The position numbers and the translations under genes were made by a program. This document shows, in pieces, positions 31,166 to 39,930 of a DNA stretch of 62,000 nucleotides. Source of the DNA: Symbiodinium natans (lineage: Eukaryota; Sar; Dinophyceae; Suessiales; Symbiodiniaceae); assembly GCA_905221605.1 (NCBI GenBank), contig CAJNDS010000095.1:1-62000 (forward strand). The letters are read 5' to 3'. Each line of letters begins with the position of its first letter. Positions within the stretch are counted from its first letter, which is position 1. The notes under the pieces were generated by a model. That model made no database searches. It was not told the DNA's origin and saw only the letters and a list, made by a program, of their open reading frames with translations.

Positions 31166-31194
31166 TAATATTTCTCAATATTATTAATATGATG
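31155..31194 (+). terminator. 18-bp perfect hairpin overlapping stop and start codons
   Basis: Arms 31,155-31,172 (CATCATATTAATAATATT) and 31,177-31,194 are perfectly complementary around the loop TCTC. The upstream TAA (31,163-31,165) lies in the first arm, and both tandem ATGs of the next ORF (31,189 and 31,192) lie in the second arm. Confidence 0.75.
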
Positions 31195-31422
31195 TTCAAT
31201 AAACCAAGGTATATAAAATCACCTCACATTGTAGGAAAGCCGTCGGAAAGTCTGAGGTTTAAAAACAAACTGAACAAGAACCTTAATAATTCTGCTTATG
31301 AGAGCATACGAAATATAGTTGAAGAGGGCGAGAATATAATACAACTGCCACAAGAAAAGAATAGCATTGATTTAAAAAATGTAAAACCACATAAAAAGTA
31401 TAATAATATAAAATCTAAATAA
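31189..31422 (+). CDS. Small hypothetical viral protein upstream of the capsid gene
   Basis: The 77-residue protein starts at ATG 31,189 (or 31,192). It is basic, with Asn- and Lys-rich sequence (RFKNKLNKNLNNSAYESIRN) and no recognised domain. It lies 11 bases upstream of the major capsid gene, so co-expression is likely. Confidence 0.5.
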   Translation: MMFNKPRYIKSPHIVGKPSESLRFKNKLNKNLNNSAYESIRNIVEEGENIIQLPQEKNSIDLKNVKPHKKYNNIKSK

Positions 31423-31433
31423 AGTATATAATT

Positions 31434-32900
31434 ATGGATTTGGTTCTGGCAGAGAGCAACGATGATATGATAAATAGCCTCCAGTTCGGTTTACCCCAGT
31501 CGGCAGCATATGTAACTGACAGGAAACAAGTTCACTTTCCTAGTGTATCTGGAAACATCTTTAGTTCATCTAACGGAAACAAATACTTAAAGTTTGTAAT
31601 CACAGGTGAAGATAATAATTATATTGATTTGTCTAGTGTTTGTTTGTTCTTTGATGTTGTAAATACCTCCACTACTGCAGGAGAATATTTACGCCCATTA
31701 GGTGAGAGCCATGCCTTCTTTACCAGATACAGATGCAATGGAGCAGGCCAACAACTAAACGATATTGACAATTACAACCAAGTCTGCGAAGAAATGAAAT
31801 CATTCAAAAGCGAAGAGGTTAGAAATTTAGATGACATTCAAGAAGGTTGTTTAACAAGATACGACAGTAGAATTAACCGGCTGTTCGCTTATACTATAGA
31901 AAGTCACGATGCAACAGCAACAGCAGGATCAAACCAAAGAGGCGCTGTTCTACCGAAACTAACACGACTTAATACTACAGGAATTGAACAGGGTAAGTTC
32001 GTAAGAATGGGACACAAGCCCGTTTGTGGATTTGTTCAATCTGGATATTATCCTCCAATTCGGTATTGTCCTTTAGAGTTTATTTTTGAGATAGTTTCAG
32101 ACGCTGGTGAACCAGTTATCAGACCAGCAACACCAGTAGCGGGAACACAAGCAGAAGACGATGAAAACGGCTTATATTTTACAACACGCAATACTACCAC
32201 ATCTTGGGCTATTCAGAATGCCATTTTACGATGTGAATTGATACAGGTGGACAACACCGTCAACAATAATATAGTTTCACATTTATTGAAAGGGGGTAGG
32301 CTTAGAATGGTTTATCCTGCTTATTATTCATTTTCACAAACCTTCACGGCAGGAAACACAGAGATCAACATGAACATCGTTAAATCTTCAACTCGTTTAT
32401 CTCAGATGTTCTTCACCTTTAGCAACAGCAATATCAATAATGACAACACAGCAGGTAATTATGACAGAAAGAGATGGAACTACTTTTTCCACCCTATGGC
32501 GGTAACCATTGATAACCTTGAAGGTGTGATCGACAGCGATAAACAAATTTCAGCACAGATACAAATAGCTAATAAGAAATTCCCAGAACAGGAAATATCA
32601 AGCATTAGCGAGTTTATGTATTTCCTTCGTAGGGCTGTTAACGTTATGTCGCCTTATTACGACGGCTTTTCAATTGATATTTATAGATACGCTAACGATA
32701 AGTTTATTGGAGGAATAAATTTCGATAAGCAACCCGATATGAATTTCACAGGTTCCAACACGAAAATGGGCTCCTTAATCACTTTTAAAATCAAAGGAGC
32801 AAATCAATCATTCGCCCTCGGTATTGAAAGAGTTTTTGTGACTGCTGTGAGTGAGCAAATATTCGAGTTAAGTGAGTCAGCAAGCACGGTATTAGACTAA
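31434..32900 (+). CDS. Major capsid protein (double jelly roll)
   Basis: The 488-residue protein starts at ATG 31,434, preceded by TATATAATT. Near the N-terminus it has QVHFPSVSGNIFSSSNGNKY and a strand segment DLSSVCLFFDVVN. Then come GESHAFFTRYRCNGAGQQLNDI and YNQVCEEMKSF, the early landmarks of PLV major capsid proteins. Later parts are beta-rich (RLRMVYPAYYSFSQTFTAGN, FALGIERVFVTAVSEQIFEL) and the length suits two stacked jelly rolls. It would form the hexon-like capsomers of the icosahedral shell. Assignment rests on these landmarks, size and neighbours; a structure comparison would settle it. The frame is intact. Confidence 0.85.
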   Translation: MDLVLAESNDDMINSLQFGLPQSAAYVTDRKQVHFPSVSGNIFSSSNGNKYLKFVITGEDNNYIDLSSVCLFFDVVNTSTTAGEYLRPLGESHAFFTRYRCNGAGQQLNDIDNYNQVCEEMKSFKSEEVRNLDDIQEGCLTRYDSRINRLFAYTIESHDATATAGSNQRGAVLPKLTRLNTTGIEQGKFVRMGHKPVCGFVQSGYYPPIRYCPLEFIFEIVSDAGEPVIRPATPVAGTQAEDDENGLYFTTRNTTTSWAIQNAILRCELIQVDNTVNNNIVSHLLKGGRLRMVYPAYYSFSQTFTAGNTEINMNIVKSSTRLSQMFFTFSNSNINNDNTAGNYDRKRWNYFFHPMAVTIDNLEGVIDSDKQISAQIQIANKKFPEQEISSISEFMYFLRRAVNVMSPYYDGFSIDIYRYANDKFIGGINFDKQPDMNFTGSNTKMGSLITFKIKGANQSFALGIERVFVTAVSEQIFELSESASTVLD

Positions 32901-32928
32901 ATTGTCTACCAAATTTAATTCTATTATG

Positions 32929-33755
32929 CATTGACACGGAAAACTGGGTCCCCTTTTCCGGGGGGGGGGCGAAGACGAAATTCGAAGACGAAATTTGAAG
33001 ACGAAATTCGGCCCAGCCGAAATTCGGCCCTGAAGACGAAATTCGGCACTGAAGACGAAATTCGGCCCCTGAAGCCTAAATTCGGCCCTGAAGCCTAAAT
33101 TGGGCCCTTGAAGCCGAAATTCGGCCCCGAAGACGAAATTCGGCCCCGAAGACGAAATTCGGCCGCTGAAGACGAAATTCGGCCCTGAAGCCGAAATTCG
33201 GCTCCTGAAGACGAAATTCGGGCCGGAAGCCTAAATTCAGCCCTGAAGACGAAATTCGGCCCTGAAGCCGAAATTCGGCTCCTGAAGACGAAATTCGGTC
33301 CCGAAGACGAAATTCGGCCTGAAGCTTGAATTCGGTTTCGGTCCCGATAGGCCTGCATAAAATGGCCCTGAATTTCGTCTTCGGGACCGAATTTCGTCTT
33401 CAGGAGCCGAATTTCGGCTTCAGGGCCGAATTTCGTCTTCAGGGCTGAATTTAGGCTTCCGGCCCGAATTTCGTCTTCAGGAGCCGAATTTCGGCTTCAG
33501 GGCCGAATTTCGTCTTCAGCGGCCGAATTTCGTCTTCGGGGCCGAATTTCGTCTTCGGGGCCGAATTTCGGCTTCAAGGGCCCAATTTAGGCTTCAGGGC
33601 CGAATTTAGGCTTCAGGGGCCGAATTTCATCTTCAGTGCCGAATTTCGTCTTCAGGGCCGAATTTCGGCTGGGCCGAATTTCGTCTTCAAATTTCGTCTT
33701 CGAATTTCGTCTTCGCCCCCCCCCGGAAAAGGGGACCCACTTCCCCGGGTCTCTG
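32929..33755. mobile_element. hAT-like foldback transposon inserted in the virus
   Basis: The 827-bp element is flanked by the 8-bp direct repeat CTATTATG (32,921-32,928 and 33,756-33,763). The ends are inverted: CATTGACACGG... on the left and CAGAGACCCGG... on the right (reverse complement), merging into TGGGTCCCCTTTTCCGG on both. Nearly the whole element is a palindrome with arms of about 370 bp (about 32,945-33,315 and 33,370-33,739) that differ at very few positions. The arms consist of GAAGACGAAATTCGGCCC-like repeats. Eight-base target duplication and CAGAG ends fit the hAT superfamily. No transposase is encoded. Confidence 0.8.
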
Positions 33756-33808
33756 CTATTATGTAAAATGTTATAAAGAAATAATACTTTATAAGATATT
33801 ATAAGATT

Positions 33809-34651
33809 ATGCCTAAAAATCCAGTTAATTATGATCAAACACACTTTTATAAAATCATAAGCAAAGACACAACCATTTTAGATACTTATGTGGGACACAC
33901 TACTAACTTCATAAAGAGAAAATACAAACACAAAGACCATTGTATTAACACTAACCATCGTAATTATAATATACCATTATATCAGTTTATACGAGATAAC
34001 GGAGGGTGGGATAACTTTGATATGGTATTAATAAATACTGAGAAATGCGGAAACTCACTAGAAGCAAGAAAAAGAGAAAGAGAATACATAGAACAACTAG
34101 GAGCAACATTAAATATTACCAGACCGTTTATAACAACTGAAGAAGCAGTAGAATTAAAGAAACAATGCTATGAAAACAAGAAAGAGCATTATTTACAGAA
34201 GAAGAAGGATTACTATGAAAACAAAAAGGAAAAGATACTACAAGATTGTAAAGAATACAGAGAAGAACACAAGGAGCAAATACAGGAATACAAGAAAGAT
34301 TATTATGAAAGGAATAAAGAATACATAAAAGCAAAGAGCAACAAGAACTATTATGATAATATTGAAGATAGAAGAGCAAAGAATAAGGAATACAGAGATC
34401 AACACAAAGAAGAAAGAGTAGAATACGACAAGCAATATAGGCAAGATAATAAAGAAAGAATAGCTCGATACAAAAAAGATTATCATGAAAAGAACAGAGA
34501 TACCGTACTACAGAAACACAAAGAATATCACAAACAACATAAAGAAGAGCAAAACCAAAAACGACGTGAATTCTACCAAGATCATAAGGAAGAAATCAAC
34601 AGAAAGCGAAGAGAAAAGCGTCAACAAGCAAAAGAACAACAAATGAATTAA
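33809..34651 (+). CDS. GIY-YIG nuclease with long charged repeat tail
   Basis: The 280-residue protein starts at ATG 33,809. Motifs are FYKIIS, TYVGHTTN (YVG in place of YIG), Arg in FIKRKYKHK and Glu in EAREREYIEQ-like sequence (KREREYIEQLG). From residue 110 to the end it is a long run of imperfect repeats of about 13 residues (YYENKKEKILQDCKEYREEH), strongly charged and helical. It lacks the C-terminal Cys/His finger of the other three. It lies between the inserted transposon and the fibre gene. Two bases after its stop a 16-bp hairpin begins. Confidence 0.8.
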   Translation: MPKNPVNYDQTHFYKIISKDTTILDTYVGHTTNFIKRKYKHKDHCINTNHRNYNIPLYQFIRDNGGWDNFDMVLINTEKCGNSLEARKREREYIEQLGATLNITRPFITTEEAVELKKQCYENKKEHYLQKKKDYYENKKEKILQDCKEYREEHKEQIQEYKKDYYERNKEYIKAKSNKNYYDNIEDRRAKNKEYRDQHKEERVEYDKQYRQDNKERIARYKKDYHEKNRDTVLQKHKEYHKQHKEEQNQKRREFYQDHKEEINRKRREKRQQAKEQQMN

Positions 34652-34653
34652 TT

Positions 34654-34694
34654 CATTATAAATATTAATTTCTCACATATTAATATTTATAATG
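34654..34694 (+). terminator. 16-bp perfect hairpin between GIY-YIG and fibre genes
   Basis: The arms 34,654-34,669 and 34,679-34,694 (CATTATAAATATTAAT and its complement) surround the loop TTCTCACAT. The ATG of the fibre gene (34,692-34,694) is the end of the second arm. The loop shares TCTC with the hairpin at 31,155. Confidence 0.75.
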
Positions 34695-36872
34695 GCTTCA
34701 CTAAATAATTTAACGGCAGTTTATGCAGATAGATTTTATTTGTCATCTTCAACGGGTGTAAGTGAAATATCAGATACATATGCTACAAAAACCGAATTAG
34801 GAGACATCAACACTGCAAACTCTTCAAGTATAACAGCCAACACTGACGCTATTTCAGTATTGAATACAAAGCAACTACAAAACTTTCATGACATCAGTTC
34901 TATCTCTCATATTTTGGCGACTACATATCAAACTAATTTGCAAATATCCAGTAGCTACTACAGTAAAGTAGAAATAGATACTACATTTTCTAATTATTAT
35001 ACATCAACACAGATTGACACAAATTTATCTACTAACTTCCAAACCAACACGCAACTGGCAACCAATTATTATGATAAGGGCGAGGTAGATACATTAATAG
35101 CAGGGGCTGGATCGGGATACACAACTACTGAGGTTGATAATCTACTAGACTTAAGAGTTCCCAAATCAGATTTTACAAATAGATTTAGTGCCAATCCTAT
35201 TATTGACTGTAGTGCCCCTACTGTTATTCATAGCGGTTTAACATTAAACAACTCAACTATTAATATATCGCCAGTAGCAGGATTATTATTTAGTAATCAA
35301 ACAGGAGGAGGTGATAAAGTATTAGCAGAGTTTAAAAACGCAACGAGTTATATAACTTTACAAGGAGATAAAATATTTTGTAATAATACATCAGATGACG
35401 CTATTAAACAATTAGATTTATCAAATAAAAATGCAGGTTATAAAATGAGTGGTAAAATAGCAGTGCCAAGCGGTGGGTTAGTAGTAGAAAACACAGCAGA
35501 TGCTAATCTATCATTTACAGTTAGAAATACTGGTAATTATATTACTTTTAATAATGATAATATTGATTGTTATAATTCAGTTGGTGATACAGGTAGGATT
35601 TTACAACTAAATAATAATGCTAATCAGTATGTTAAATCTCATTCTTTATTAATTGATACAGGAATAGAAACATTAACAGGAGGTTATACATTAGATGTTG
35701 TTGATAGTGCTATTATTAGACAGAACTTAAAGGTAGATGGTGATATTGATTTAACAACTGATTTCAATTTTGATGGAGAAAACGCTAATATTAATAATGC
35801 CAATGGATTAACATTTTATAAAAATACAACAGACGCTAGTAATGTTTTAACTGTAAAAAACGCACAAGGGTATTTAAAATTTAACTCATTTAATATTAAT
35901 GCTTATAATACAAGCAATGACAGTTCTTCATTACTTTTATTAAATACTGCAAATGGTAATGGTGTCTATTGTTTAAGTTTAGGCATCGGAGCAATTCAAG
36001 GCGCAAATAAACTAAATGTAAGTGGTGGGAATGCTAATTTTGGTGGCACCTCATCATTTCAAAACACATCAACATTTAATGGTGATATTTATGTCAATAG
36101 TTCAGGCAGGATATTTCAAAGAGCAGACGCTAATAATTCATTAAATATAATATCAACAGAAGAAATTAATTTTTCATTACAACCAAGAACAATTGATCCT
36201 ACAACAGGAACAATAGCACTACAACTAAACGACACTAACGGAATTACATTAAACAGAGCAGTCGTAAATAATCTTACTTTTAAAAGTATTGGTAATATTG
36301 TAGGTGAAAGCGATGTTATTAGTTGGGGTAGGTTTATGTTTCAGAACAGCAGTGAATTAAAGGAAGTTTTAGACACTCAGTATAAGTTATATATCAGAAA
36401 TGGAGACACTGCGGGAGAAATGAATTTGACAATAGGATTGGAAAGTAGCACACCGGAAATTCAATTAACAGAAGGGAAAGTGAATTTATTGGGAAATTTA
36501 GAAATAACACACGATGATATAACAGGACAGCAACGAGTATTAATAAATAATCCAGGCGACAACGGATGGATAAGATTAAGTAATAACAACTTATCAACAT
36601 TAGACGCAACAACAACAGGTGTGGATGTTTATGGTGACCTTTCATATACAGGGTCATTAATTCCTTCATCAGATAAAAGGTTAAAGAAAGACATAAAAGA
36701 AGTAGATAGCAAAAAAGCAGTAGACCTAATAAAATATATTAAACCGAAAACATATCATTTTATTGATGACAGACCCATCTTGGTCCAGGCCATTCTCTCA
36801 CTTCTTGGCCCCATCTTGGGGGGCGGAGCAAACAAGTCCAGGCCATTCTCTCACTTCTTGGGCCCATCTTGA
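34692..36872 (+). CDS. Fibre-like protein with truncated peptidase S74 domain
   Basis: The open frame starts at ATG 34,692 and runs 726 codons, but only residues 1 to about 694 (to 36,773) are viral; the last 32 come from satellite sequence. The N-terminal part has repeated segments of the type YYSKVEIDT and YYDKGEVDTL, as in trimeric viral and phage fibres. The middle is beta-rich with Asn/Thr/Ser-rich repeats. At about residues 663-690, SDKRLKKDIKEVDSKKAVDL and IKPKTYHF mark the start of the S74 intramolecular chaperone that trimerises fibres and then cuts itself off. The remainder of that domain, including its C-terminal helices, is missing. The protein would form a receptor-binding spike, but this copy is probably non-functional. 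Confidence 0.8.
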   Translation: MASLNNLTAVYADRFYLSSSTGVSEISDTYATKTELGDINTANSSSITANTDAISVLNTKQLQNFHDISSISHILATTYQTNLQISSSYYSKVEIDTTFSNYYTSTQIDTNLSTNFQTNTQLATNYYDKGEVDTLIAGAGSGYTTTEVDNLLDLRVPKSDFTNRFSANPIIDCSAPTVIHSGLTLNNSTINISPVAGLLFSNQTGGGDKVLAEFKNATSYITLQGDKIFCNNTSDDAIKQLDLSNKNAGYKMSGKIAVPSGGLVVENTADANLSFTVRNTGNYITFNNDNIDCYNSVGDTGRILQLNNNANQYVKSHSLLIDTGIETLTGGYTLDVVDSAIIRQNLKVDGDIDLTTDFNFDGENANINNANGLTFYKNTTDASNVLTVKNAQGYLKFNSFNINAYNTSNDSSSLLLLNTANGNGVYCLSLGIGAIQGANKLNVSGGNANFGGTSSFQNTSTFNGDIYVNSSGRIFQRADANNSLNIISTEEINFSLQPRTIDPTTGTIALQLNDTNGITLNRAVVNNLTFKSIGNIVGESDVISWGRFMFQNSSELKEVLDTQYKLYIRNGDTAGEMNLTIGLESSTPEIQLTEGKVNLLGNLEITHDDITGQQRVLINNPGDNGWIRLSNNNLSTLDATTTGVDVYGDLSYTGSLIPSSDKRLKKDIKEVDSKKAVDLIKYIKPKTYHFIDDRPILVQAILSLLGPILGGGANKSRPFSHFLGPS

Positions 36873-39800
36873 GGGCGGGGCAAACAACCCCCAAGATGGG
36901 CCCAAGAAGTGAGAGAATGGCCTGGACTTGTTTGCCCCGCCCCCCAAGATGGGCCCAAGACGTGAGAGAATGGCCTGGACTTGTTTGCCCCGCCTCCCCA
37001 AGAAGTCAGAGAATGGCCTGGACTTGTTTGCCCCGCGCCCCAAGATGGGCCCAAGAAGTCACTTCTTGGGCCCATCTTGGGGGGCCGGGCAAACAAGTCC
37101 AGGCCATTCTCTCGCTTCTTGGGCCATCTTGGGGTTCGGGGCAAACAAGTCCAGGCCATTCTCTCTCTTCTTGGGCCCATCTTGGGGGGCGGGGGCAAAC
37201 AAGTCCAAGCCATTCTCTCACTTCTTGGGCCCACCTTGGGGGGCGGGGCAAACAAGTCCAGGCCATTCTCTGACTTCTTGGGCCCATCTTGGGGGGCGGG
37301 GCAAACAAGTCCAGGCCATTCTCTCACTTCTTGGGCCCATCTTGGGGGGCGGGGCAAACAAGTCCAAGCCATTCTCTCACTTCTTGGGCCCATCTTTGGG
37401 GGGCGGGGCAAACAAGTCCAGCCATTCTCTCATCGGGGCAAACAAGTCCAGGCCACTTCTCTCACTTCTTGGGCCCATCTTGGGGGGCGGGGCAACACCA
37501 GGCCATTCTCTCCCTTCTTGGGCCCATCTTGGGGGCGGGCAAACAAGTCCAGGCCATTCTCTCACTTCTTGGGCCCATCTTGGGGGGCGGGGCAAACAAG
37601 TCCAGGCCATTCTCTCACTTCTTGGGCCCATCTTGGGGGGCGGGGCAACAAGTCCAGGCCATTCTCTCACTTCTTGGGCCCATCTTGGGGGGCGGGGCAA
37701 ACAAGTCCAGGCCATTCTCTCACTTCTTGGGCCCATCTTGGGGGGCGGGGCAAACAAGTCCAGGCCATTCTCTCACTTCTTGGGCCCATCTTGGGGGGCG
37801 GGGCAAACAAGTCCAGGCCATGCTCTCACTTCATGGGCCCATCTTGGGGGCGGGGCAAACAATCCAGGCCCTTCTCTCACTTCTTGTCCCAATTCCAGGC
37901 ATTCTCTCTCTCTCACTTCTTGGGCCGCCATCTTGGGGTGCACCCGAATCATGCATTCTCTCACTTCTTGGGCCCATCTTGGGGGGCGGGGCAAACAAGT
38001 CCAGGCCATTCTCTCACTTCTTGGGCCCATCTTGGGGGGCGGGGCAAACAAGTCCAGGCCATTCTCTCACTTCTTGGGCCCATCTTGGGGGGCGGGGCAA
38101 ACAAGTCCAGGCCATTCTCTCACTTCTTGGGCCCATCTTGGGGGCGGGGCAAACAAAGGCCATTCTCTCACTTCTCGGCCAAGTCCAGGCCATTCTCTCA
38201 CTTCTTGGGCCCATCTTGGGGGGCGGGGCAAACAAGTCCAGGCCATTCTCTCACTTCTTGGGCCCATCTTGGGGGGCGTCCAGGGGCAAACAAGTCCAGG
38301 CCATTCTCTCACTTCTTGGGCCCATCTTGGGGGGCGGGGCAAACAAGTCCAGGCCATTCTCTCACTTCTTGGGCCCATCTTGGGGGGCGGGGAACAAGTC
38401 CAGGCCCTTCTCTCACTTCTTGGGCCCATCTTGGGGGGTGGGGCAAACAAGTCCAGGCCATTCTCTCACTTCTTGGGCCCATCTTGGGGGGTGGGGCAAA
38501 CAAGTCCAGGCCATTCTCTCACTTCTTGGGCCCATCTTGGGGGCCGGGGCAAACAAGTCCAGCCATTCTCTCACTTCTTGGGCCCATCTTGGGGGGCGGG
38601 GCAAACAAGGGCCATTCTCTCACTTCTTGGCCCATCTTGGGGGCGGGGCAAACAAGTCCAGGCCATTCTCTCACTTCTTGGGCCCATCTTGGGGGGCGGG
38701 GCAAACAAGTCCAGGCCACTCCCTCACTTCTTGGGCCCATCCTGGGGGGGAGGCCATCTTGGGGGGCGGGGCAAACAAGTCCACACTTCTTGGCCCATCT
38801 GGGGGGGCGGGGCAAGCAAGTCGAGGCCATTCTCTCACTTCTTGGGCCCATCTTGGGGGGCGGGGCAACAAGCCCAGGCCATTCTCTCACTTCTTGGGCC
38901 CATCTTGGGGGGCGGGGCAACATCTTGGGGGGCGGGGCAAACAAGTCCAGGCCATTCCCTCATTTCTTAGGCCCATCTTGGGGGGCGGGGCAAACAAGTC
39001 CAGGCCATTCTCACTTCTTGGGCCCATCTTGGGGGGCGGGGCAAACAAGTCCAGGCCATTCTCTCACTTCTTGGGCCCATGTTGGGGGGCGGGGCAAACA
39101 AGTCCAGGCCATTCTTTCACTTCTTGGGCCCCATCTTGGGGGGCGGGGAACCGTCCAGGCCATTCTCTCACTTCTTGGGCCCATCTTGAGGGCGGGGCAA
39201 ACATGTCCAGGCCATTCTCTCACTTCTTGGGCCGATCTTGGGGGAGCGGGGCAAAAAAGTCCAGGTCATTCTCTCACTTTTTGGGCCCATCTTGGGGGGC
39301 GGCAAACAAGTCCAGGCCATTCTCTCACTTCTTCTTCTTCTTCTTCTTGGGCCCATCTTGGGGGGCAGGGCAAACAAGTCCAGGCCATTCTCTCACTTCT
39401 TGGGCCCATATTTTGGGGGGCGGGGCAAACAAGTCCAGGCCATTCTCTCACTTCTTGGGCCCATCTTGGGGGGCGGCGCAAACAAGTCCAGGCCATTCTC
39501 TCACTTCCTTGGCCCATCTTGGGGGGCGGGGCAAACAAGTCCAGGCCATTCTCTCACTTCTTGGGCCCATCTTGGGGGGCGGGGCAAACAAGTCCAGGCC
39601 ATTCTTTCACTTCTTGGGCCCTTGGGGGGCGGGGCAAACAAGTCCAGGCCATTCTCTCACTTCTTGGGCCCATCTTGGGGGGCGGGGCAAACAAGTCCAG
39701 GCCATTCTTTCACTTCTTGGGCCCATCTTGGGGGGCGGGGCAAACAAGTCCAGGCCATTCTCTCACTTCTTGGGCCCATTTTGGGGGGCGGGGCAACATC

Positions 39801-39930
39801 TTGGGGGGCGGGGCAAACAAGTCCAGGCCATTCTCTCACTTCTTGGGCCCATCTTGGGGGGGCGGGGCAAACAAGTCCAGGCCATGCTCTCACTTCTTGG
39901 GCCCATCTTGGGGGGCGGGGCAAACAAGTC
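36774..39930 (+). repeat. Large 53-bp satellite array, subfamily A, with orientation switch
   Basis: About sixty copies of the same unit as at 1-587 are present. From about 36,888 to 37,060 three or four units lie in reverse orientation, so the array contains a head-to-head and a tail-to-tail junction. A CTT microsatellite expansion is at about 39,328-39,348. The first unit is abnormal: CCCATCTTGG is followed directly by TCCAGGCC. The array abuts viral sequence on the left and TAAGCCAGCTTATTGCACCG on the right. Open frames of up to about 1,000 codons in all three forward frames are artefacts of a stop-free, 53-bp period. Confidence 0.95.

Larger units (their letters stand above)
19205..36773. 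mobile_element. Integrated Polinton-like virus, right end truncated
   Basis: An AT-rich, intronless, densely coding block of about 17.6 kb is set in GC-rich repeats. It encodes a DDE integrase, a polymerase-helicase protein, a penton-type minor capsid protein, a major capsid protein of double-jelly-roll type, a lipase-like hydrolase, an S74 fibre and four GIY-YIG nucleases. This combination is known from Polinton-like viruses, Mavericks/Polintons and virophages. The integrase is Polinton-like, whereas the polymerase-helicase fusion recalls transpovirons and the Tetraselmis-virus group of PLVs. No FtsK/HerA-type packaging ATPase and no Ulp1-like protease is present. The right boundary at 36,773 is an abrupt junction with satellite inside the fibre gene. 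The left boundary is only approximate and no terminal inverted repeats could be confirmed. Confidence 0.85.
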
